Shown piece by piece: positions 9,716 through 20,263 of a stretch of DNA of 28,384 nt. The notes under the pieces were generated by a model. It saw nothing but the letters and a program-made list of their open reading frames with translations. It made no database searches and was not told the DNA's origin. This DNA comes from Haplomitrium mnioides. Lineage: Eukaryota; Marchantiophyta; Haplomitriopsida; Calobryales. Each line of letters opens with the position of its first letter. Positions within the stretch are counted from its first letter, which is position 1. The stretch spans positions 1-28,384 of the forward strand of contig JBNGIS010031309.1 of the NCBI GenBank assembly GCA_049999725.1. The letters are read 5' to 3'. A program made the translations under genes and the position numbers.

Positions 9716-11519
9716 ACATCTACATATGTTGTACTAAACTATTTTTATGTCTTTCACGCTTTGTGATAATGCAATCAAATATAATCGCCAATTATTTCTT
9801 CATCATGACCAAAAAATGAAAGAAAGAACAAAGCTTACAAACCATAGAAGAAAATGTTTTGTTGATGGTCAAAAGTACTTGGGAATTGTCATTGATGGAA
9901 TGGATAAGAAGAAAAATGCTATTCCACACTGGCCTTCGCCACCAAAAAACATTGATAAAGATTGTTTGGTGGGTGTGCATGTTGTTGGTGGCTTAATATT
10001 CAATCTTGCTCTTTCTTAGAAGGTCTTATTAACCTATGGAAACTTGAGAAGCAATTCTAATTTGGTAGTTACTATGCTCAACAAAATATTATGTGGCTTT
10101 GAAGGGCCATTGCTTCCAACTTTGTATCTTTAGTTGGACAACATGACACGAGAGAATAAGAATTCTATCTTATTTGGATATCTTCGTATCTTTGTTGCCA
10201 AGAATGTTTTTCGAAAAATTAAGGTGGGATTTTTCATGGTTGGCCATACTCATGATTAAATCAATCAAATGTTGAGCCAATTCTCAAAACGTTTGAAACA
10301 TGTCAAAGCTTTCACGATTATGAGTCTCAACGAGACGCTTCAATTATCCTATAATCCTAAACTTTAGGTAACTCTTTTGTTAGAAACATGGGACTTCAAA
10401 ATGTTTCCACAACAACGTCCCTCTCTGGTTCAAATGGTACATGATATTACCGTTAATCAACAATTCAAATTCTAGCTGAATGATTCTAATACAAAGATTT
10501 GGAGCAAATAGTTTTCAACAGATGAATTTTGGTTACCTCCGGATGGTATTTGTCAACTCAAGTGCCTACCTTAAGTAGACAGAGAAGTTTTGAGTTCAAT
10601 GTTGATTCCTCTCAAGGCATATTCTGAAATCAAAAGATCTCAAAAGGAAGAACGAGAAGTTGATGCTGAGAAAGTGGTCTTTGCAATAAAGGACAACATA
10701 AGTAAGAACTGCTACAAGTTCTTTACAAATTCTGATATTCAATGGTGGAATGACTTTTTTCTTACCCAACAAGAGATTGCGGCCTACATGCTTGAAAAAC
10801 AAAGATGAGAACTCAAAGCAAAATTTACCTTTCCACCTTCACAACCGTCAAACACTTGTATTGACTCTCAAAATGTTTTTCTAGGTTCTCAACTTGATGC
10901 TCAATAGACATAAGAAGATACTCTAGTACATCAAATACTTTCTACACATCGAGCAATCTATGATGGAGCACCTAGGCCGTGAGAAGGGACTCTTTTGCAC
11001 AACACTCGATAGAGATATAAATTTGGCAATCTACATGAGATGAAAGCTAGAATGTTTATTTGTGTTGTTGCATCTCTAGATCCAAAGAGTAGACCATTTT
11101 GGGTTGCCAAAGTTCTCAAAGTTTTTTCATTTGATGAAGAAGATCCCCCAAACCCAAAACGAGTATGTGTTCAATGGTTTGCTTGTAAGGCTGAGGATGC
11201 ATTTTTTGGACAATACTTTCGAGAAAAAATAGTAGCAACAAAAAGGAAACACAAATCCAAGTTACATATTGATGTACTTGATGTCACATAAATCATGATT
11301 ATGTCTTTTGATTTTCTTCTTACACCAAAAAAAAACCAATTGAGGAAAACCACTCTAGCTACCATTAAAGCAAATCTATTTGAGTACGAAAGACAAAAAG
11401 CCCTCAATCCTAAAATGTTTCAAAGAGGTTCAATCACTATCATTAATACTAAGACAGATCCAATAAATCTTGATGAATCTTCTGAAGTTGAATTCGAAGA
11501 AGTCGAGATAAGTGACTAA

Positions 11520-12739
11520 AGTAATTTAAGAATTTTATTATATATTGTGTATTTTCAAGTATATTATAGTTTAAGATTATTATTTTATAAAGTACGTGAG
11601 AATGTTATGAAGCAATTTGTTGAATTTATCTGCCGTCTTGAACTTCTTACTATAAATCATTCCAAGTTGAATGTTATTCTCTGTAAATGAAACTTAAATA
11701 TTTAGTAAATATTTTCATTTGCTTTGTAAAATATTTTCTTTTCGAAAATGTAAGTATGTTGTTTCCAACTTTATTGCTTGCTAGAAGAGTTTAAGGTTAT
11801 TGTATCACTAAAGCATCTACCCAAATCAACTACTTATTTTTTGCTTGTAAGAACTTTAATGTATAACTTAAAAATTTTGGCACCCTTTGACTCAGATGTA
11901 GAGCTTTGTACTCGTTTTACTTTTAGATTCTGAATTTAAAAATGAAATCCTTTGCGTGCGTAGAGTTTGTTGCAAAAAATAAAATGTTTACCATCTGTAT
12001 CATTGGTTGTAGAAGTGTCAACCCTTTGCGTGCATAGACTTTGATTTGCAAGTCAAAACATCATTCATACAAAAACTCTTCTACGGAACCTAAAACCTTG
12101 GTTCTTGTCAGTCTTTGTTGTAAAGTGTTGAGATGGTGAGTTCGGATTCCTATGCGCACATAGACTTTGGGGTGGAATGTTCATATGTTGAGGTTGGATT
12201 TCTATTTGCGCATAGACTTTGGGGTAGAATTCCAAACCTTCCATAAGTTCTACTTCATATACAACCCTCAAGTTTCTACATACAAAGACTATCGATTACA
12301 ACTTAGTTTGTACACAAGTCATAGACTCTTTTGTAGAACTTGAAACCTTTGTTTGGTTGAATCAAGTTTAAAACTTGGAGATGTTTTTTGTATATACTCT
12401 TAATTCAATCTCCTTAGCCACTACCTTTTTGATTTTGAACTATGATTCGTTTGTATATATGAAATTTTTTAAATGCTGAAATGTTTTTTTAAACTCACTT
12501 TAACTTTTTCGTGCATAGATTTTCAACTACAAATGAAAAATTCTTTCTTGCTTGAACTATAAAATAGAGCTCCAAAATCCATGCAATTTTTCATTTTGTT
12601 GGTTTCTATGTATACGATTGCAAACTCATTCCCTTGACTTCTAGTCTGTTTGGGGTTTTTCTTTATGTTTTGTCATTTTTTTCCAAAAAAGAATGTTTCA
12701 AAGAGTACCATGTCTATGCAAGCATAGAGTTTGTACAAT
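11520..12739. other. 3' tail of copy B, non-coding, with palindrome variants
   Basis: An AT-rich 3' UTR-like region follows the last stop at 11517. It has weak ~60-bp periodicity around ttcctatgcgcacatagactttggggt (12148-12230). Everything here has a paralog at 13685-14930. No gene is seen. Confidence 0.6.
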
Positions 12740-12839
12740 NNNNNNNNNNNNNNNNNNNNNNNNNNNNNNNNNNNNNNNNNNNNNNNNNNNNNNNNNNNNN
12801 NNNNNNNNNNNNNNNNNNNNNNNNNNNNNNNNNNNNNNN
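12740..12839. other. Assembly gap (100 N)
   Basis: Exactly 100 N. The flanks pair with the second tandem unit at 14919 and 15247, so about 330 bp is probably missing rather than 100. Confidence 0.95.
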
Positions 12840-12869
12840 TTGAGTAGCCTATTTTTGGTTCAAAGTATT

Positions 12870-13684
12870 GGTTGCTTTATGTTGTTTGCAAATCCTATGC
12901 GAACATAGGTTTTCTTCTTGTTTCTTTCAAATCCAGTCGTGACAATAGTCAAAGCAAGCCAAGATATTGATAAGGATTGCTTTTAGTCCTATTCACTTTT
13001 CCACCTTCACAACCAGCAAGTACTTGTTCTACTAGAGCATCTTCCTCTATCTATTGAGCATCAAATTAAGAACCCAGACAAACATTTTAAGAACCATTAC
13101 ATATATTTCTTACACGTCGAGCAATCTATGATGGAGCATCTAGGCCACACCAAGGGACTGTTTCACACAACACAAGATACGAGCACAATTTTGGCAACTT
13201 ATATGATGTGATAGCCAAAATGTTTATTTGTGTTGTTGCATCTCTCGATCCAAAAGACATATTGTTTGGATGGCCAAAGTCCTCAAAGTTTTGTCATTTG
13301 ACGAGGAAGAACCTCCAAACTCAAAATGAGTACGTGTTCAATGGTTTGCTTGTGATGCTCAAGATGCATTTTTTAGACAATACTTTCCAGAAAAAATAGG
13401 AGCAACAAAAATAAAATGCAATTCTAAGTTATATATTGATGTACTTGACACAACACAAATCACGATTTTGTCTTTTGATTTTCTTCTACTACAAAAAAAA
13501 CCCAATTGAAGAAAGCCACTCTAGCTACCATTAAATCAAATATATTTGAGTACAAAAGACAAAAAGCAATCAATTCTGATGTGTTTGAAGAAGATTCAAT
13601 CAATGTTATTAATATTGAGGCAGACCGTGTTAATCTTGATAAGTCTTCTAAAGAAAAATCCAAAGAAGTCAACATGAATGACTA
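12870..13684 (+). pseudogene. 3' copy of DUF7869-type gene (copy C), internally deleted
   Basis: An intron-derived piece (12878-12975, matching 9285-9385) runs straight into the end of the last exon (12996 on, matching 10828 on). The whole catalytic block (IDGMD to VGHTH) is missing. MFICVVASLDPK at 13220 is followed by frameshifts; the paralogous bases for the FWVAKVL block are present but out of frame. The end near 13681 (gtcaacatgaatgactaaagg) aligns with the copy-B stop at 11517. It is clearly non-functional. Confidence 0.75.
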
Positions 13685-15356
13685 AAGGAACCTTATTGTA
13701 GATTGCATACTTTTAGTTTATATTGTAGTTTAAGATTATTATTTTATAAAGTACCCAAGAATTTTTTGAAGGAATTTCTTCAATTTATATGCCACCTTGA
13801 ACTTTTCAGTGTAAATCATTCCAAGTTCATTGTTATTCTCTATGAATGAAACTTGAATATATAGTTAATATTTTTATTTGGTTTGTAAAATATTTTCTTA
13901 TCTAAAATGTAGTTATACTCTTTCATTCTTTATTGTTTGCTAGAAGAGTTTGATGTTTTGGTATCGTTGAAGCATCTACCCAAATTGACTACTTAATCTT
14001 TTGCTTGTAAAGGCTTTGATGTAAAACTTGAAACCTAAATTTAGCGCACTTTGACCTTGATGTAGAGCTTTGTACTCTTTTACTTTTAGATTCTAAATCA
14101 AAAAAATGAATCTTTAACGTGTATAGAGTTTTTTTTGCAAAAAATAGAACCTTTAGCACATCTATACTCAGATGTAGAAGTCTGAACCCTATGTGTGCAT
14201 AGACTTTGAAAAGTAAGTCAAAACCTCATATGCGCAAAGATTCTATTGTGGAACGTAAAACATAGTTTTAGCACAGTCTTTGTTGTTGAGTGTTCAAATG
14301 TTGAGCTCAGATTCTTATGGGCACATAGACTTTGGTGTGGAGTGTTTGGATGTTGAGTTCGGACTCCTATACGTGCGTAGACAACAACTACCCTAAACAT
14401 TTCACACATACTAACTCTGATATACAACCTTCAAGCTTCTACATACAAAGACTACCATATAGAGCTTAGATTCTACACCGCTCAAAACTCTCTTGTAGAA
14501 CTCGAAACCTTTTTTTTAGTAGACTCTAGTCAAAAACTTGGAGATGTTGCTTGTTTACAGTCTCAAGTAACTCTCTAAAGCCATTGTTTTTTTGATTCTG
14601 AACTATGACTCCTTTGCATATATGACTATCTCAATTATAAAATATTTTTAAATGTTGAAACCTTCTCAAATATGCCCATTTAAACCTTTGCACTATTGGA
14701 TTTTCAACTACGCAAGAAAGCTTCTTTCTTGCTTAAACTTGAAAATAGAGCTCTGAAATCCATGCAATGCTTCATTTTTTTGTTATTGTGCTTTAAAATT
14801 CCAAACTCATTCCCTTGACTTCTAGTCTGGTCAGGTGTTTTCCTTGTTTTTCTATTTTTTTTTCCAAAAAACAAGTTTTAAAGAGCACCACGTCTATGTG
14901 CGCATAGAGTTTGTACAACCAAACTTATTTCAAAATTACTTATTCTGACAAATATTTCAACTTTTGGGCTTCTAAATGCAATCAATAAAAAAATGCAAGT
15001 TTCTTGTGAAAACATACCACAATTTTTATACTTTCCATTGATTTTGAGATTTCCAATATTTTCATAAAAACTAAGAATATCGCTTGATTTTGCAAAATGA
15101 AATTGATTCTTGTTTTATCATGTTTTTAAAACGGCAAAAAATGAAGCTAAAAAACTCACATAGTTTTTGTTTCTCAAACATAACCTTGTTTTCTTTGTTT
15201 TTTGAGGTCAAACACTAAGTTTTTTATTAAAAAAAAGGTTCATGTTTTGAGTAGCTTGTTCCTAGTTCAAAGGAGCGGTTGTTCAACAAGATCAGCCAAA
15301 GGTTGGCTAATTTTTTGTAGAACTTTAAAGAACCTTGAAAATCAATTATACATATT
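13685..15356. other. Second 3' tail and spacer, no gene seen
   Basis: 13685-14930 repeats 11520-12739. 14920-15246 is AT-rich and has no coding signal; it is the likely paralog of the sequence lost in the 12740 gap. From about 15286 the sequence becomes unique and leads to the next gene. Confidence 0.5.
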
Positions 15357-15599
15357 TCATGGCACGTACAAGAAGTTCACCATGGGGTTACTATCAAAAG
15401 TCACAATGGTGTGATAAGAACATGAAGCCTATATTGGACTCCTTATATCAACCAATGAGGGAATTGGATTCCTCAAAGCCTTTTAAAAAACATTTGCAAT
15501 CAAAGAAATTAGGGGCAAAGACATCTTCATCTTAGTCTTGATAGAGGTGTAAACAAATTGAGGGGTAAGTTTATTTTTCTCTAACTTTGTTTTTTATAT

Positions 15600-16145
15600 T
15601 GAATCCTTGCATGCATGGACCTATGAGTCCATGTTTGCAAAGACATAGGAGTCTATGCATGCATGAACTCTCAAGTCTTGGCATTCTAAGATTTGGAAGT
15701 TCTATTGTGGATGGACTTTCAAGTTCATGTATGCATTTAGCTCTTAAATCTATGCGTAAGTGAACTCGATAGTCTTTATGGGCATGGTCTCGGGAGTCCT
15801 TGCACGTTTAGGCTCTCCAAACCTCTTGCGTAAAGACTGAAGAGTCTGTGCATGCATGGACTTATATGTCCAAACATGCAAAGACTACCAATGCGTACAT
15901 AGAATAAAGAGCTCATCGCGCGGAGTGACTCTCAAGTCCAAGTGCAAAGTGACTCTTGCATCTATATGCACATGAACTCTAACTTCCAAGCGCGCAGAGA
16001 CACAAAAGTCCATGTATGCATTGACTCAAAGTCTATGCACACTTGGACTCGAGAGCTGAAGGTGTACTTGGACTCCCAAGTCCATGTGCACATGGACTTT
16101 TTTGTTCATGTGTGGAGGGACTTTTGAGTCCATGCACTCCTAGAC
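15600..16145. repeat. 24-bp palindromic array in intron 1 of copy 2 (long)
   Basis: More than fifteen degenerate units alternate ATGCATGCAT/ATGTGCACAT palindromes with GACT..AGTC inverted repeats, for example cccaagtccatgtgcacatg near 16075. It occupies the same intron as the array at 6115-6345 in copy 1, but the cores are more decayed (many GCGC to GTGC, GCAC or CATG). No unique spacers are present. Confidence 0.85.
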
Positions 16146-16329
16146 TTTGTTTTCTAGTATTTTGAGTTTTCCTTGATTTGATGGTTCACTTTCATTTTGC
16201 TAAAATTCCTTTTTTTTTCAATTGCTCTTATACTTTGTACATATTGTCAATGGGTGTCTACATATGAAATAGGTGGAGAGGAATTTCATCAAACTAGCAT
16301 TCTCTTTGAATTTTACATGGTCTAGGCAG

Positions 16330-16445
16330 TCAACGCATACATGGACTCTATAGTCCATGCCTATATAGACTCTATAGTCCACTTGCTTTTAGACTACCAA
16401 GTCTATGCACGTATTGAATGTGGTGTCCTTGTGCTCAAGGACTTC
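16330..16445. repeat. Short outlier of the palindromic array
   Basis: Five or so units (catggactctatagtccatg, tatatagactctatagtcca, gtctatgcacgtattg, gtccttgtgctcaaggac) lie about 90 bases before the acceptor of the 16537 exon. Confidence 0.7.
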
Positions 16446-18199
16446 ATGGTCCTTGGTTGCTTAGCCATTGTTGTCTTTATGCATCGCTCTTCCTCGCATT
16501 TGATGTTCAATGTTTTCTACATTTGCTTTTTTTTAGATGGCCCAATTTCTTGCCAACTTCGTCAATAGACACCATTATTACAAACACATTGATAGAGATT
16601 TTGTAAAGATTGCTCTCACTATGAGAATTATTAAAGTAAAGTCTAGATTTTTTTCCTTTTCAATATATTGTGCATTCAAATGTTGCAACCTTTGTCATGG
16701 CTATAGTAGGTGGACTTTGTGCAACAAAAAAAATTCATAAACACGGGAGTGAGAAGAAGGCTCATCCAAAAGGAAGTCCAATTAGCCAAAAAAGAAGTTG
16801 ACTTGAGTTGCACTGGTTCTCAACAAGCCTCTCTCTTCATCTCCATTTCCTCCAAGTGTAGCAAAAAATAATTTCTTCTTCTTCATCTTCTAGTGGGTCA
16901 GAAAAGGAGCATGAGGCTGATTGTTAGCTACAAGCACCAGTTTCAAGAATAAAGCAAGTGGGACATAAGAAAATAAAGGCTTTTCAAGAAAAAAAAAAGT
17001 TGATCCTCATACTATTTTTGAGAAAGATAAAAATAAGATTCATGAAGCAAAAATCTAGAAATGTAGGTGCAAGAGGAGATGTTAGCCAGGTGTTAAGGTA
17101 CTTCATGCAAAATTTTCAAAAAGTGCTTCCAATGTACACAAACAGGGTTCAAGACATGCTGAGGAGTAAGTAAAAATAAAAGGATATGGATAAAAAGAAA
17201 TAAAACTACTCTAATTGTTGAGGGCCAAGCCAAGCCCACTAATTACCTAACTATCTAACTTGGAAGATAGCTTGCCTTGGGTGGGGTTTAGCCATGAACT
17301 AGGTCCGTCCAGGGGCAGAAAGGGATATGTAGTGGCCTTACACCCCTCTAGGAGGCTGCCTCTCGAAAGAACAAAGGAGTTGGAGACTTATATATTGCAT
17401 CTGCCTTCTAGAGAGAAAATTATGGGACTAAATCCCTAGCGCGTGGAGACCTGTGTGAGAAGGAAGGACAACACAAGGGGAGCATTCGCACAAGGACATT
17501 TGCGCAGTGGAGGATATCGCCAGGAATCGCTAGGAGAAGAATTTTGGCAAGGAGAAGAAGGCAGTTTGATCGAGGGGTATAAATCGTAGAAGGGGCTGGA
17601 TGCGAGGAGAGGTGTAGGAGGAGGAAATATGAACCATGAAGAAATCGAGGGATCAGTAGGAATCGGATGAGGAATCGGCAGGGGAGTTGAGCGTTGCACC
17701 AAGGAATAGGAGGTTGATTGAACTTGCAGGTCTCGGAGGAATTGATCAAGCTTGAGGGATCAAGTGAGGTCTGATTCAAGGTTGGAAAGGGGTTGATGGT
17801 GCTTTGTGTCGGGGAATTGAAGGCCACGATGTCACGAAATGCGCTGCATAGTCGATTGAACAAATTCTGGCGGTTTGGATTTTTGTTTTGGATCGTCAAC
17901 ATTTTGTTTCTTCTGTCGCTGGCGGATCTACTCAAAATCGAATGGGGAGGAGCTGTAACGAAATCAAACTCCAGTGGTGAAGAAATGCCTCGGCAAGGAC
18001 TAGAGGGCACTACGATAGAAGAATCAACCCACTCTGTGCGACAATTGGATGCTGCGAGATAAATCATTGCGCGAGAGCTTGTGGGACATTCTATGAGCAA
18101 AAATGAAATATGGGGAATCACCTGGCGACAAAAATTGATTTACGAAGAATCGAGGTCCGAAGTCCGTGGTGTTCGATCCGAAGAACGGATTGGAAACCA

Positions 18200-18930
18200 G
18201 CCTTCCTAAGTGGGGAGCCCACTTAAAATGGTTCTGATCCGTCTTCCGATGTGGGGAGGACTGGTTAAGAGGGATTCCGAAGCAGGTTAATTAATCAAGC
18301 GAAAGGGTGACATGTCAAAGATTCGGACGCAAGGAAGGAGACTTTGAAAGTTTGAATCGGAAGTCATCTGAAAGTTCGAAATAGATCTGCGGGCTATATA
18401 GCTCTTACATCAAATGTTTTGACAAGTCAGGTAAACAAGCCTTCTTCAATGTTCTTACATAAAACCTTAGTGAAGAGAAGGAGCCTCTCAGGGTTTCTAT
18501 ATCAAGGGACGATGCCGAAATGAAGATAAGACGAGGTTTCACTTGAAGAACAAGGCGCTGAAATAACGACCTATCGACGGTCTGGATAAAAAGGGAAGAA
18601 GGTGTCGAAACAAGGATATGTCAAAGAACCGATTGGGAGAAAAATGAGGGTGCCAAAATGGAGATACATCAATAATTTGCCAGAGAAAGAACGAGGTGGC
18701 CAAAAACGTGACTTATTGACGGTCCAGCCAAAAGAAGAACCAAGTGTCAAAATAGGGATAAATCAAAGGTCTGGCCGGAAAGGGGACGAGGAGCCGAAAG
18801 GGTAATAAATCGAAGGCGGAGCCCATTTAAGGGGGTTCCGATCTGCCATCCGATGAGGAGTACCCCAATTAATATGGTTCCGATTGGCCTCCCTAAGTGG
18901 AAATATGGTTCCGATTGGCCTCCCTAATCC
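18200..18930. repeat. Internal duplications inside the LTR-like insertion
   Basis: gagcccacttaaaatggttc..ccgatgtgggga (about 18211-18260) recurs as gagcccatttaagggggttc..ccgatgagga (about 18818-18860). A 31-bp unit, aatatggttccgattggcct with following bases, is repeated in tandem at 18871 and 18902. Confidence 0.7.
18530..18815. repeat. Degenerate ~46-bp tandem array inside the LTR-like insertion
   Basis: About six units follow the scheme gaacgaggtgnc(g/a)aaannngga-taaatcgacggtctggccagaaa. Examples begin near 18554, 18597, 18644, 18690, 18735 and 18782. Periods vary from 45 to 50 bp. Confidence 0.6.
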
Positions 18931-20263
18931 CTTGGAATTCACATCGAATTTGCGCCAAAAGTTGCATTCTACGGTCTACGCCAATCCTTTTCAAATCTAC
19001 GCCAAATTTCCACCGATCAGCATCTAAAGCCAACAACAATCCAAATCGCAATGAGGGAGGTATAAATCGATAGTCTGAAATGTTTGAGGGGTTGTTGCTT
19101 GTGGATGCAAACTTGCAAGTCATGAGAATGATAGCAGAAATGAAGACACACGAGGGAGGGAGGACAGATTTCTTAAATCTTCAATTGAAGCAGGTGAACT
19201 CGAGCAAGGGGCTAGCAGAGGTGGAGGTGGACTGGAGGGGCACTGGGAATCGCTGGGCGGGGAGCTCTAGAGGCTCAAGCGATCCAAGTGTACTCATCAC
19301 TGCGGGTGGACCAGCATCGGAGGTGTACTGATACTTGAAGAGGGAAGAAATTATGGGTTGCCCTGAAATCGGAGAGGCTGCCAAAGGGGGATCTTTGGGG
19401 TTGTCTCAGTGTTGTCTGTGTAGGAGCAACAATCCCAGGAACGTTTAGAGGGCGTTTCTGGTTTATTCTGTCAAGGGAAGTGAAGGAGGAGTAGCTGTAT
19501 TCGTGCCCGCGTACGGTGTAAGAAAATCTACCAAAGCTTCGGGGTGGAGTGGGTAACCAGCAGTCGAGAGGACTGTCTTCCAGAGGTGAAAGTTAAACAA
19601 GACCTCTTCTTAGCCTGAGGAAGTAAATTTAGGGCTTCTCGTGAGGGAAGTTAAAAAACTATCTGGAGAAGGGTGCGTGGGTGGGAGTAGATCTTAGGAA
19701 AACCAGACGAGCAACAGAGGGAAGAGAGAAATGGAGTGTGGATAGTTCAATCTGGTGTTGCAGAGGTAGTACCAAGTTAGAGGATTATTGGTAGAGTGTA
19801 TCTTGGGTGTGTGAGTGTGTTGGTGGGTTAGTTAGTTTTGTATTCTATTTGTAAATACTAAAAAGACATTTCAGATCTGAAGTGAACATGATCCTAGTTC
19901 AGCAGGAATCCAAGAATCAGCCTCAAAGGGTAAGACAGCACATTAGGCAGATCTCTTGTATAATTCAGATATCAGGACTTGATCTTGTATTGTAAAACTT
20001 TGAGTCTGGATCCTATTTAGAATCATTGGAATTCACTTTGGAATTTGATCAAAAAAGCTGCTGAGGTGTGGATGAATGTTTGAATAAGGAATTGAATAAG
20101 GAGAAGGGTCTGTAAGGTGAGAAGGAACATCCTTAAGACCTGAAAGTGATAACTTGCAACAGGGTCGTCTTATAAAAGAACATGAAACCCTATAAAGTCA
20201 GCCTTTTCCTTCCGAAGAGCAGTCTTTGGAGGTTAACGACCGAAGGAGGGGGCTGACAGGACA

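Larger units (their letters stand above)
7232..11519 (+). pseudogene. DUF7869-type gene (possible DDE-like transposase), copy B, near full length
   Basis: Exon 1 (about 7232-8936) includes KIIPCCQNNFLLL near 8330, VDLRGIFGKRELS near 8600, and FPNVRIPKCNRLVACETCEE near 8830-8885. It ends at donor GT 8937, with frame changes inside. An intron of ~0.8 kb follows. From 9747 to 11519 one frame (positions divisible by 3) carries all conserved blocks: VIDGMDKKKNAIP (Asp at 9894), LYL*LDNMTRENKN (Asp 10137), VGFFMVGHTHD (10224-10256), then a C-terminal PFWVAKVL block at 11094. Thirteen in-frame stops interrupt it (10017, 10131, 10257, 10365, 10473, 10509, 10572, 10806, 10905, 10911, 10980, 11010, 11289), but I see no frameshift. 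The family, as I recall it, has DGMDQ, LQLDN..REN and VGHTHEDID signatures; here the acidic residue after HTH is D and the next codon is TAA. The order D, D, D/E suggests an RNase H-like DDE enzyme, which is inference. Confidence 0.7.
10828..15290. repeat. Diverged tandem duplication of about 2.17 kb (two units)
   Basis: Unit 1 (about 10828-12875, with a gap) and unit 2 (about 12996-15285) align throughout. Both start ttccaccttcacaacc, both contain TGTTGTTGCATCTCT and the C-terminal exon, and both have a 3' tail with tttaagattattattttataaagtac, gagtttgtacaa and ttgagtagc. The offset is 2168-2175 bp. Between the units (12878-12975) lies a fragment of the copy-B intron, so the second unit derives from an internally deleted gene copy rather than simple slippage. 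Confidence 0.8.
15357..17215 (+). pseudogene. NLS-rich GGNHSVA protein gene, copy 2, 5' part
   Basis: A putative first exon starts near 15359 (MARTRSSPWGYYQKSQW) and ends FKKHLQSKK; its resemblance to copy-1 exon 1 is weak. The second exon is firm. It starts at 16537 right after a ...tttttttagATGG acceptor, in the same phase as copy 1, and reads MAQFLANFVNRHHYYKHIDR, matching FIQYLADFVDGYLGAKHIEK. The linker region is frameshifted. VDPHTIFEKDKNKIHE near 17000-17045 matches VDPQAVFEEDKNKIKE of copy 1. The exon is cut at 17215 by a 3.05 kb insertion and resumes at 20264. Confidence 0.65.
17216..20263. mobile_element. 3.05-kb LTR-like insertion, non-coding (solo LTR or non-autonomous element)
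   Basis: The insert begins TGTTGAGGGCC and ends GACAGGACA, i.e. TG...CA termini. It is flanked by CTAAT (17211-17215) and CTATT (20264-20268), a 5-bp target duplication with one mismatch. Flanking gene sequence aligns continuously with copy 1 if the insert is removed. Composition is clearly richer in G than its surroundings. No transposase, RT or Gag signature is seen in any frame. 3 kb is long for a solo LTR, so a LARD-like element with diverged LTRs is the alternative. Open frames such as 17420-18121 (minus) have no recognisable domain. Confidence 0.6.

Noticed and set aside
15600-16145. CRISPR-like array
   Set aside because: The repeats are short, contiguous, self-complementary and degenerate, with no unique spacers, and the setting is plant nuclear DNA.
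17420-18121. 233-residue open frame on the minus strand
   Set aside because: It lies wholly in the non-coding LTR-like insertion, has low-complexity Ser/Pro/Leu-rich content with no recognisable domain, and has no paralog in the window.
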